From contig NC_088319.1 of NCBI RefSeq assembly GCF_910592395.1, forward strand, positions 16,742,001-16,806,000: a stretch of DNA of 64,000 nt. The letters run 5' to 3'. This document shows positions 1-11,968 of the stretch, one piece after another (position 1 is the stretch's first letter; each line of letters starts with the position of its first letter). A model generated the notes under the pieces. It was not told the origin of the DNA. It made no database searches and saw only the letters and a list, made by a program, of their open reading frames with translations. Origin of the DNA: Lineus longissimus (taxonomy: Eukaryota; Nemertea; Pilidiophora; Heteronemertea; Lineidae). The translations under genes were made by a program, and so were the position numbers.

Positions 1-3000
1 GTTTTTTTAGCTGGGCAGCTTCCCTGGAGCGGACAGTCACAATATTGCCAATTTGGCAAGAGACGAGATTAGAATAATTGTATTTGGATGGATCGGTATC
101 CCTCTCATGGAATTTGCGATTCTGATATGACCCGAGTACACCATAAAACATTACGTGTTGTTGCCATCTCCAATAAGAAAAAACCTGGTATGGACGAACG
201 GTCTTGGGAGGTTTCTCTGCCATTATTGACAACACCCACCGAAGCCACAGCAATCGTGATCGCAACATTTGACCTTCCCTGAAGCACTCACTACCTACGG
301 CCCTTGTATTGATTCATCAACAACACGCTTCTGTCCGGAAAGTTATCCAATATTCTGGTCCACGAATCCAACCTCACTGATGGGTCTCATATCAATGGTA
401 CACTCTTAAGAAACAGAGACTGTTGTCCTTTTGAAGAACCTTCAATTTTCTTCGGCCAATACATATTATATCCTCGGTCCCGATTCTTCTTAAAGCAAAA
501 TGTATGATGTGATAATATCGAAAACTGCAGGGGAGAAGTGGAGTTCGACCTTCAAACCAAGATAACGCTTTTACCCTTTGCCAGTCAAGGTGCACCCAAG
601 TCTGATAGAATATCATCAGGTGAATGGAGATGGCCACCTGATTTCGTGACGAGTTGTTCACCAGAGCAATAACTGAAAATGCCAAGCCGAGACCAGGTGA
701 TTTAGTAAAGAGCTTATCTTCTCTCAGACTTGTAGTCAAGCTGCAAATAGTCGAATATTTGGAACCCATCAATTGATGAAACCAATGATTGAAGACGTCC
801 AGCAGTAGCTTAGAGAGACCCAATGATTTAATGAATAATCATAATCGTATCTTGGTAATGAACCTAGGAGGAGATAAGCCAAGCTTGGTGACCAGTACAT
901 GATCAAGACGTATGGCCTATGTCAATCTGAACATCATGACCACTAGCACCACCACTGATGAAGAGACGAAACTAGCTACATTTCCTTCACCTCTACTGCC
1001 CTGAGTAGGCGTGGCACTTTGATTAAGATATTAACGAGGTTAGACAACCGGCACATTATCAACTTCTCAACAGTTTTACCTCTAATGGAACAGTCTCTTG
1101 TCACCAGATGATGTTAACTCAGACACCAGGCTCATGGAGGCTGACTAGATAGACTTTTAGCCCAAGACCCCCTGAGCTAAGTGCTCAGGGAGATCCGATG
1201 ATTAATACAAGGCTTTGACATGTCTGTTCCTAATGAATCAATGCTATTAGTGCCATTAACCTCATGGAAGTCAGGGTTACTAAACAGTGCAATGACTTGG
1301 GGGTGATGTTTCTGGAATGAACTGTCTAGCGCTTGTCCCTAGGATGAATTACCAATACAACATTTGAAGACACAACCCAAACCGGAGGGAGATGTTTACG
1401 GCAAAGCAAATGACAAGACACGGATGGAACCTATTTATATTTTTATGGAAACGTCTCATTGTTAGACTTCTATGTCATCGACCTGAGGATATCAGGGTTC
1501 ATGTTCGCCTCTCCGGCCCTTGGGTGTGCAGAGCCGGAGAAGCGAGTCAAGGTCACGTCGTGGTTGATATAAGACTCAACGGTGCGAGCCAGCTGCCCTG
1601 GGCTCCCTGTCAGCCCGAAACTATCAAAGCAATCACCAACACAAGATACCCTCTCACAACCCAGCAACCCCTGGGCATATTTGCATAGCTGCTCTAACAT
1701 TCTTTGCAATTTTTGCAATAACTGTTTCATCAAAGGCAATTCCCCGTTAATGGCTGATCAAAGAGACATATTGACTTTCTCTCAAACGAATAACAGGTTC
1801 TAGATGTCTAGAGACGTCTTGAAGAGGAGTGATTTAGAATATGACTTTAATTCAAGGGGATTTCGCAGCGAATAAAGTAAATTTATTCAGGCACCAGTGT
1901 TGCTTTTTTTCTTGATTATAACTGTTGAATAGATGGAATTTGAAGAGCGTGAGTGCATCTTCATGCAAGAGTTTATGGAAACTTAGAGTTTAAGCTGGTT
2001 ACTCTAAGATGTAACCATAGTCTTTTGATGGGAATGGATAAGTTAGGAGGCATTTGTAAGAGCAAATAAAAACTGCTCATGAATAAGCCGATTTCTGGAG
2101 CTTTCAAGAGCTTTTTCAAAGGAGAATGAGAAAATGTTTAAAAAAGGCTGCTCATAAAGTTTATTTCAAGCTTGCAGCAAGAATATCGATAAATCAGGGA
2201 ACGGTTGTTCAAGACACTCCTTTGTGAACCAAGGCCTGGGCCCTTTCTACCAAACTAGTCTTGACCAACAACAATTTGCTGTCGGACCAAACCAACATCA
2301 GTCCGAAAAGCCATCTTAGGCAGTTTGACAAATACTCAAATACAGTTTTATATCTCCCTCAGGCAATATGATTTAAGAAAGCCTTGACTTAGGCATATCA
2401 AAGGCAACTGGCCTGCAGATCCATGGCCCATCATCGACGTGCATAGAATCATCTTCATGAATTTCGAAAAAGTCCATTCTTTTACCCAGTCTAACTTTCA
2501 GTACATTCATTCAAGCTGACAAGCATTAATGGCCATTAACCATATTACAATGTAATGTCATTATGCCAAACATGTTCAAGTCACTTATCAAATTGTTCAA
2601 TTCACACGTTAAAATTTATTAGATTTGCTGACAAGTCCCTAAGGTAATCTCGAGTTGTCGCAGGGAATTTATAGAAATGACTTTAAATGTTAACGGTCAA
2701 ATAGCCAAATTGAACTACTGCCTGACTTAAGACCCGATAGCTGATGGAACCACTGTCTGATTTTAGAACCTTTATCTGCCACCAAGTGGAACCACTGTCT
2801 AACATTATCCGCCGATCATCTGATGGAACTACTATCTGATCAATCTCTACTGCCATTGAATCAGAGTTTTCCATCTTCATCGAAGACTAACACAGCAGAC
2901 AAAATCTGATAAAAGCAGGTACCACCTAATCAGCCGAAGAGTCCCTATGAGAAAAAACATTGATTACCAGTGGGCTTGTGCGCAATGACGGTCAAAGGTC

Positions 3001-6000
3001 GCCACAGGGGAGAGAAAAACACCAAGCAAATTAGGTAGAAGTAAACCTCCTCGTGAATATGATGTGGGTGAAAGACAGCTGTGTTATGTGATGATGGATG
3101 TAGGTTTTATTAAGGTTCATGCGGATATGCCCCTGCTTTAAGCTAAGTGATAAGGAGGATCTTCTTAAGTCGTTTGTACCCGCGGACACCGACAACAATC
3201 CTGACCGATGAACAGTTAAAAAACTAACAATGGAAAGAACTAATGAAAGTTCCAGTCTCCCTCATCTGCTCTAATAAACATTGGTTAGATCAAACAACTC
3301 ATCACCCAACACCTAACGAAGATGAAAGTAAGACTGTTTGATATGAGGGCTGAGAAAATATAGGATGGCCATGAATGCCAATATTTGAGAAAGAAGGACG
3401 GATAAGCGACATCTTTTCGGTATATTTGTACGGCAACAATCATTGTTTTCTTTCTCTTTCGCTGGAACAATTGTTTGTCTAAGATCACCTGAATGAAGAC
3501 ACCAGACTCTACATAAACAGAGGATGGGCGTGCAATCACCTCCTGTGTGACGAGAGAGCAAGGAAGCCTTTTGTCTTGACAGGTTTATTGTTTGAGGACA
3601 TCATCAGAGAAAAGAGCAGCAACAACAAAGAGTGGGACCGGCTCATTATCCAAATACTGATGACAACTATCAAGACATCTTTTCTAAGGTACGAAAGTAC
3701 AAACGAATAACGAATTGCTATGGTAATAGTACATTGATTGTACATATGATCAACAGAAAATGTGAGAAACGACATATGGTAATTGTAGCCTTTGAAGAAG
3801 CGATGGAAAACATTTGTCCTTTTTTACACCTCTGCAGAGGCAAACATGCCAGAATTGTTAATTTTTTTCAGAGTTTTGTTTGTGAGTTGTGTTTTTCTCT
3901 GTGTTTCCTTATGTGGATGTTCCGGCTTTAGGGCCACAAGCACCATTGATAGGAAAAGAGACGGAGAAGACTTCACTTTGTTACTACTATTAAGGAACAG
4001 GAAGAAACAGACTTGATATCGCCCGTAGACACTCCCATTTTTTTTAACGCAGTTTCCTGTCTCTCATTTTCTCCTATAAGGTATTGCAGAAAAGTCTTAA
4101 CTACAGCAGTTGTGTTACTAACCAGAGGGAATGGTCATTGTTCATATCTAAAAGCAGTGATTTGAAAGCAACAATCTCAATCTCAGTTGGACTGCCTCAT
4201 AAGGATATGATTCTACTGTTCCTGCAAGTAATCTGATCCTAGTCAGCCAAACGTAACAACCTATTATTCCCTGTAGAGGTGAGCAGTTTTCTTCTCATTA
4301 CAATCATTAGCAAGTCAGTCAGATTTGTCATTCTCTCACATGTTGCTGAGGGCATGCTAATGCCTCCGGTAAGAGGCCAATTAGGGTTTCTCATTCAGTA
4401 GGTCACAGTCAGGCTGCCTTCATTTGTATCAATTATATGAAAGGAAGTGGCAGGGAAGCTGATTTCGATAAACTTAATAAAGAAATGAAGTGACAGAGCA
4501 GTTAGCTTTGCAGTACAGTCAAATATATGAAACGAAGTGACGAAGGTAAGTGTCAGAGAGCAGCAGGCTTTACACCACCTCAATTATAAGGAAAGTGACA
4601 TCTTCGACATTACTGAATCCGAAAAAGAATTTTTCTAGATCGATGAACAAGAAGATGTCATTAGATTACCGTAATTGAGTCTCAAAAGCGGCGCCGGAAT
4701 CGCGAAGTACATTTGCTCGGATCCCCCTCCGACACACACCAAGAGGAAATTATCTGCCACGTTCCTTTTGTTTCACCTACATGTTGATTTAAATTTCTTA
4801 ACTGAATGAAACCAACACATGACAGCATGTCACTCTAATCACCTGGTAAAACACCGCATGTTATCTGCTAGGGTAATGCATTACCAGTCAAAAACCCGGC
4901 TCAGTCGACTATTCGCAAATGGATCACCTTTCAATTCAAGAACACGCTACCAGGCCGTAGGCGACACATTTCAAAGACACTTGTGATAATGATGCGTTTC
5001 TTTCAGGCTCACCAATGAGTAGGAGATGTAATCCAATTTTCGTAAGGAGAAATTTTCTTAAAAGAAATGAGCAGTGACGCATCATCAATGATGAGGCGAG
5101 ACGAAGTGCTTATATACGGGATATGTGGGGTAATTGAATGATTTCATGATATTGTGGGTAGGCCACATGTGATACCTAAATAATGTTTGAGCCTCCTCGA
5201 CCCAACAGCCAAGGGGATTACGCTACCGACTTATTAGTTATGGACTGATGACAGTATATCTTTGGCCAAACCGAACACAGAAATGATAAACAAAGTTCAA
5301 AGTTGTAAAAAGTTATTGACAAAACCATTCGTTGGAAAACTTTGAAGGCTTTTCTAAGCAGCATGTCTTTTAGACATCCTCTTATCAGAAATGGCACGTG
5401 GCTAGGGTTAACATTGCCAAACACACACGCCACTAATCATTCCGAAGCTGTACGCTACTTCCCGTATTAGCATGTGCTAAGTGCACCTCAGACACAAGAT
5501 ACCCCATGCTACTAATACTTTGATCAACCCTGCCAACCCTTTGAAAGACTGGCAGACAATGTAAGTCCCCTAATTGATGTTGTGGTAGTGTCACGCATGC
5601 TAAGGTTGTGGATGAACATGAGTTGTGGTGGCGGCTTGATAAACGATAGTGTCCTGTATGTTAAACGTTTATGATGACAAGCCATTTGCTTTCTACTAAT
5701 GGCCCCGCCATGATTTGCTTGCGCAATTCTATTATAAGAAATTCTGGGATAGTGGGGAAAAAACGACCAAAGCAGACAGCCCTCTAGCCATGGCCAGACC
5801 AACACGGCAATTCTATACTAAACGGTACAGCAGTAACTGTTATTTCTGCAACTCTCTTCTCGTTTTCACACCATCGTTGCTTTTCGCGCGGCACCATCAC
5901 TCTCTTATAGTTTTGACGTGAGCAAATATCCAGACCAATGGTAGACCAACAGGGCAACAACCTCACCGAGCAATAACTGTTACATTCTCAACTCCATTTT

Positions 6001-8392
6001 GGTGTCCTGAACATGTTTTTTTTTATCTTACCAACACCTTTGGGGCGAAAAAACAAGAACGCAATCTCAAAAGCAATTTTTTTTGGAGCAGAGCACATGA
6101 AAGATGTGAATAATGTGACAGTGAAAAGACTCATAAGTACGCCGATCATGGTTCCCAACCAACTGTTGTCGCTGCTGATCGAATCAAAGGTCGTTGATCA
6201 CGGCAAGAGCAAATTTGTACGGACAATCGGGAGATCGCGACAAATTTCTGCTAGTCACAAAAGATGGTGTGAATTATACATTGGCTGCAGCCGCGTATAT
6301 TGTGGTCATTGCTATCTGGGGCATGAGGCCTGTACTGGACGCGTCTGATCTTTGCGTGAAATGGTAAAAGTTCTTTGGCGTGGCTGGTTGCATTAGTTGG
6401 TCTCGTGTGGGTGATAATCGAGCTAGAAGGCCTCAGGATGGACGGGGTTGTTAATTGACCTGGACATTGTGGCTATTCTCGTGGCTAATTTGTTTCCTGC
6501 GTGACGTGGTCCATTTGTTCTGGTTGCGGTTAAGGCGCCCTTAGGAACAAAGAGCAGAGAGGTTGAAATGTTTGAGACCAATCGCATAAGTTGCCATATG
6601 AGGGGCAAACAAAAAAAAAAGACTAGTTGTGGGGCGTGTGGGAGTCTTTTTCTGCGTCCTGATTTTGCATAAAAGAACAAGCGACGACAGAATTTCTCTC
6701 ATGTCTTGCAAAAAGACTGCTTTGAACTATTGGTAAAATGACACATAGTTAGTCGCTAAAGGTTCTTGTTACTGCTCCGATGTCATTGGAGATGAAGCAT
6801 GCAAGGGAGTCTCTACCAAGCGTCAGTTGTCGACATATATATTGCAGATTCTGAAGTACACTTGAGATCTTAATGAATATCTCCAGATCTACTACCAGCA
6901 TTGTGCTGATACTGATATATCGATTGAATTGAGGATACATTGGTCACGCTATCTACCTTATTTGCTCCGATCGTGTGGAAATGTAACTCGGTCAGTAATG
7001 AGAAACTGGATACGGATGTGCAAGAAATATTGCATGATGCCTTGAAGAAGTGTGCTTGCCTTGAGTTGGCTTCAAACAGGGGGTATGGCATGCCATATCT
7101 TTGAACATACAATATCGTTCTCATTAAGGCAGGTGCATGACAGTTCAGGAAATCAGAAAATATGACACCAAATAAAATCTAAGATTATGATAGCTTGACG
7201 TAACGAAGATTGTTACTAATGTGTTGGTTATAGCAATGACTTCTACTGATTGGGTATAACCGTAGTATTTTGGCTTTCAATCCACAACATTTCCATTTGT
7301 GAGGAGACACCAACCCATCGTAGCCTTATCTGTAGGATTCTACATTTCGTATTAACATTTTCTCTGATTTCCTGCTCTATTGGCAAACGTCTAAGTCAAT
7401 ATTAGCTTCACAAAGGCTGCTCTACATCAAAGAACTTTGCGTATTGCTTTTTATCCGCGGATATTGGTTTTGATTCAATGACGGTAGGTATCATTCCTCG
7501 GAAAGACCTTGGCATGCAGATATCACAGAGCTTGAATGGCAACCTTGAAGCTGGAGTGGTTTGTTGTCATACTGGCCTCCAGAGAAAAGCTGCATAAAGT
7601 CTCAGAAAGCGGGCTCAGAGAATGGAGGAACATCACGATAATGGTACAAGGGATTTCCACGGTTTGAAAATTGATACCAAGTAATACCCTGTTAGCCTTG
7701 GCTATCAGTGTATTGGACAATGTTCAAATGTTGCCACTGAGAGTGTGGCAAGATTTCATCAGAAAGCGACGCCACGTAGATTCGACGCAAGTAGATAAGG
7801 CGTGATGAGCAATACATTTTTGATTTGGTGACGGGGTGAGGGATTAAGTCCAATACATGCATATTCGATCACCACCGAGATGTTACCTCGAATGATGAGT
7901 TGATACAATCAAGCTTAGGTATTGTCCTGTATTGGATTTGATCACTATGATTTATGGCCTGAGGTTTATTTACCTGGATCTCAAAGCCCAGAATAGTTCT
8001 CAGAATCACCCCATCGGCTTTCTATAAGAGCACTTCAACAATGTACCATGATACAGAACGAATGCTATCCAGCAGATATCGGAACTGACAGCAACCACAA
8101 AATTGATCCACCTGATACTTTTCTCAATATCAGGCCGCAACTGGCTACGATACGTCCAATTTTCCGATCATTCTGTCTCACCGCGTGATGTTGCACTGAC
8201 GTATCGTTTATCAGCTGGTATTGACAACCGGCAACCATTATACGAGAAGATAGGCGTACCATAAAGTTGGTATCATCCCGTCAGATATATGATGCACACC
8301 ATTGTTTTTTTGTTTATTTAGATACCTAAAGGCGTTCGGAATTGCTAATTGCAGTTAGACACGTGTTTTACTGCCATTACTGATCGCATTAA
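1..8392. other. no recognisable gene
   Basis: AT-rich DNA lying downstream of the known exons of the ZMAT3-like gene, possibly still within a later intron. Open frames up to 143 codons (392-823, minus) lack domains, codon regularity or splice context. Only the weak repeat at 2743-2845 and some low-complexity runs were noted. Confidence 0.6.
2743..2845. repeat. three imperfect copies of a roughly 40-bp unit
   Basis: GATGGAACCACTGTCTGA (2743), GTGGAACCACTGTCTAAC (2786) and GATGGAACTACTATCTGA (2822). Confidence 0.6.
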
Positions 8393-8637
8393 AAAAAAAA
8401 AAAGAAAAAAAAATATATATAAATATAGAATTTGTAAAGTGCCTTTCCAGGTCACCCTGCTCAAAGCGCTACCTCCACTATTTTTTGAAGTGAAGATTGA
8501 ACAAGTGTGTTTTAAGAAGGGATTTGAATTGGGTGAGGGTCTCAGCAGATATAATTGCTTTGGGGAGTCGATTCCAGAGATAAGGGGCAGCCACGGGGCA
8601 GGGGCAGCCAACGAAAAAAGAAAGTCAAGGTAGGAAT
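8393..8637 (-). mobile_element. 3' end of a non-LTR retrotransposon (L2/CR1-like LINE)
   Basis: Read on the minus strand, 8637-8478 encodes the C-terminal tail typical of many LINE reverse transcriptases. It contains VAAPYLWNRLP, then ISAETLTQFKSLLKTHLFN, then a stop at 8478-8480. The 3' untranslated tail follows: GCGCTTTGAGCAGGG...CTGGAAAGGC...TTTACAAATTC, then TATATTTATATATA and a T-rich run (8393-8425). The APxLWNxLP and FKxxLKTHLF motifs and the GCGCTTTGAG tail are established features of L2/CR1-like families. The copy is 5'-truncated: no reverse transcriptase motifs were recognised at 8640-9500. It is an inactive fragment. A related tail lies at 17434-17476 on the other strand. Confidence 0.75.
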
Positions 8638-8639
8638 GC

Positions 8640-11600
8640 TGTGGGTAATATTTTTCAGATTTTGTTTTGTTTCCAAAGATAACTAAAAGACCCATAAATG
8701 CAGTTTCCATGGAGGAAAAAAAGTCATCGTCTACTTCATGTCCGAAGGGTGAACAACAGAAGATTCACTCGCTAAAACTCCTAGGAGAGAACTTATTTTT
8801 ACATCAATTGTCCATTTCTGGTGTAAAACCGGCAAAGGAACGGACATGGCCACAAGCTCAAAGCTCCATTAGCAATCGTGTTACCACACCAACTGTCTAC
8901 TTCTTCTGCAAAAAGTGTAAAATGTCGAAGCTGAAACGTCCAAACCATCCTTAAAGATGAGCGTTTCGGGAGAATTCCGTGTCGTTGTCCATTCACTTCA
9001 GCAATCTTTTTACTTCACCACTAATTATCCACAAGAAGTGTAACGAAGACTTTTAGAGAAAACAAAAGTTGGCCCTTTCAAAGATGTTTACTATTAGTAA
9101 ACATCGTCAAATTTGATCCTAAAGCTTATTCTCTTGGACAAGATTTTGAAAAAGTTGAGTTTCGCCTAAAAATTTAAATGTAAATTTTTCTTAGATTGTT
9201 GCATGAACCCACGGCATAAAAGACTATCAGAAAGGAAATCGAGTTTTAATCAAATCTGTTTTTTTCTGTTATTTCAAGGGATGGTAATTGAAGAATCTGA
9301 ATGTGATTACAGTGTGCTATATCCTCCAATTTAATTTCAGCGTGATTTTAAAATTGGTTGGTAATAGCGCAATGTTATTAGCGGTGGTAAGACTAATGGT
9401 ACGATTTTTTTGTACCTTAGCACGGAGCCGTAATGAAGAGCTGAGGCGGCAGTGCAATGCTACGGGAGTTATGTTCCCCCCGATGTGAATGCAATGTTCT
9501 GCCAGATATAGGTTGCGGGAATTAAGGAAAGTTTGCCCTGAATGGTTTGCACTTTAACGGCATCTCACACGTTTGAGGATTGGCATGCTCTAGTAAAACA
9601 GGCACACCCAAGAAAAACATAATGCTACAACTGAACTAATGATAAGAGATTTAGTTTGCAGTGAAATTCTACGAGAGGTGGAAACAGAAAAAGTTGTTAT
9701 ACCGCAATGTTCGTTTGAAAATATGTCACAGAGGATTAGAGTAACTTTACTTGTCGAGATGGGTGATCGATGCAGTGATTTGTGGAATTCTATTTGACGT
9801 TTGTGGCATCTCCCTTGTAATTTAAGAAATGTTTCGCTGATTAATTGTTATAGCATGAACATGGAGGCTGACGTTTTTCCCCTGTGAAAGCCCAGGGTCT
9901 TCAGCAGAAGAAAATGTAGATGCCATACGCAAGTCAGAGCCAGTGCACCCGATGGAGTGGTTGTTTTACTAAGCCAAGATCGACATTCGACAACTACAAC
10001 TGCTCACAGACCCAACCACAAAATAAACCATAGCTGATATCGCAGATTGTTTACGAGAAACGCATCATCCATCAGATTATTATCGTCACAACAATCATCA
10101 TCTTTCAATCTAGTTCTTTCTTCAGAATATAGTGTTTCTTTCGCAGAAAGCATCAAAAGACGTTATTTTTCTTCACCGAATGATAGAATGGTTTGCTGTA
10201 AATTGCATTAACGTTAAGCCACTTGTACGTGTCAATGCAAAAACGAAGAAATTAAATTAATGGAAATGGAAACTGACTTGAATTGACGATATTAAGCCTG
10301 TTATTTCTGAAAGAAACCACATTTGATTGAATTACCAACGCGTACCGCAGCCGGCAAATGTCACTATGAGTCAGCTCTCATAGTGTTCAGCAGGCAGGTT
10401 TGAGCAGAAGGACATCTTAGAGGAAGGCAATGCTCGTGGCTTAGGAGACATTGCAACCTCAGGCAACGAATACGTAGACTGTTCACTTGTTGTGGACACG
10501 TGAGGTTATTGTAGACGAGGACTGGAAGCAGGATTCTTTCTGATGGAACCCGTTCATTTGCTTATCCGTGAGTTGCTGAGCAAACCCCTGTTCAACTTAT
10601 GTAGTCAATAACTTCGCCAAAGAGTAAGCTAATTAACCCAGCAGATTGGTTTTAATATTTGATGCGCTCTCGAAAAGTTCCCGGTTGGCACCGACTGTTT
10701 GCTTGCGGTGATAAAGGGACTTGAAAATGATGAATTTGGCTCCTTCATATCTTGTGGTATAATTGGGATAATTATAACCTGTGGCACAATTCGGGAAGTG
10801 TTGAGACTCTGTATTACATAACACTTCTAATATAATGATGTCTGCAGCAGGTCTTTCTGATTCCTCCACAACCAGACTCGAGATTGTCGAGACTATAACT
10901 GTTACTTTTGAGTCAGGCAATCAAGGGTGGTGTAACTTGTTTTGAAGTTTGTAGTGTTAGTTTCGCCTAATGGATTACCCAACAAAGCGGTTGGCGTGTC
11001 CTTTTATGGATAACAGTGCATTTGTTGAAAGGAACTATTAATAATCTTTCCATCATTCCACCATTATAACATCAAGATCAGGTAAACACGGAGAGAGCGT
11101 TTTTTGTTCGCCGTTAATTGAAGATTTGCTACTGTTTTGTAAGATTTACCTGTAAATAACTAATGGCATCAGATAAACCATGAGACAAAAAACCAAAACT
11201 TGCATCATCTCCATTACTGGGAATTTCGTTGAAAACATCAGCATCGAAAGTGCATTACCGCTAACTGTGGTTGAGTAACAACAGTCGTTCTTTCCATTAG
11301 GCAACCAAGTGTAACAACAGACCAGGTTGCCAAACTCGGAGATACGGAGATGCTTTGTGGTAGGGTGTGACAGGAGGAAGCAAAATGGTATCATATTATA
11401 ATGGTGTCACCGCAACCATCCGAGAAAGATTAGCACTCGCACTAGATCTCCCTTTGACGTTAACACTTTCCCAGCGAAGCTATAATATTCAGCCCACACG
11501 GCTTCATGGTATTGTTTTCCGATATCTGTAACCGCACCCGGCCAATCGTTACAAAGAACAGGCTTGTCAGTTGCCAATTGTTCCCAAAGAGGGTTCGCAA

Positions 11601-11665
11601 TGTCTTCCCAATGTCAGAGTTCTAAATTTAGGGACCCCACTCGAGGAATATTTTTCATTTTTTCT
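8640..11665. other. no recognisable gene
   Basis: Between the LINE tail and the polymerase relic. I saw no domains, zinc finger motifs or clear repeats on either strand. Confidence 0.55.
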
Positions 11666-11968
11666 TTACACTTGAGCGTCTCTGTGACCTGTCTCGGCAA
11701 TGAACTTGTTGTTTGTGCAGTCAAGTGAGACCAGTCGCTGGGTGTCTATCATTTTTCTAACTTGGCCGTTAGGGTTTTTATGCATGCATTCAGCTTTAAT
11801 GCAAGCTACAAGAAACGTCATCAAGTAACGTAGCCTCTTAAGAAGCTGGCGATCAGCACATACAACTTGAGTGATACAATATTGGCCAAGTTCACTGTCA
11901 ACAAGGATGGAACTTGTTTTCCCAAACACTGCGTTATTCATCAATTTCGATAGATTTTCACTAAAACT
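11666..11968 (-). mobile_element. Polinton/Maverick-like DNA polymerase B fragment
   Basis: A minus-strand open stretch of 101 codons begins SENLSKLMNNAVFGKT. KLMNN[AS]VFGKT is the hallmark Kx3NSxYG-region motif of the protein-primed family B DNA polymerases of Polinton (Maverick) elements. Further on, LVACIKAEC...NPNGQV can be aligned loosely with the LVA..K.E...NKP(I/V)YVG region of the same enzymes. The usual (M)ENVRxR segment after GKT is degraded. No YxDTDS motif was found downstream (11400-11665), and an in-frame stop precedes the match. This is a relic of one gene, not an element with capsid or integrase genes. Confidence 0.5.

Noticed and set aside
392-823. 143-codon minus-strand open frame
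   Set aside because: No recognisable domain, no supporting splice sites, and mixed hydrophobic composition without repeats. Expected by chance in 64 kb.
1690-1712. Minus-strand YCKNCKEC resembling a zinc-finger start
   Set aside because: Followed at once by a stop; no His pair.
5787-6000. Possible direct repeat (AGACCAACA.GGCAA and AACTGTTA blocks 150 bp apart)
   Set aside because: Similarity is restricted to a few short words; not convincing by eye.
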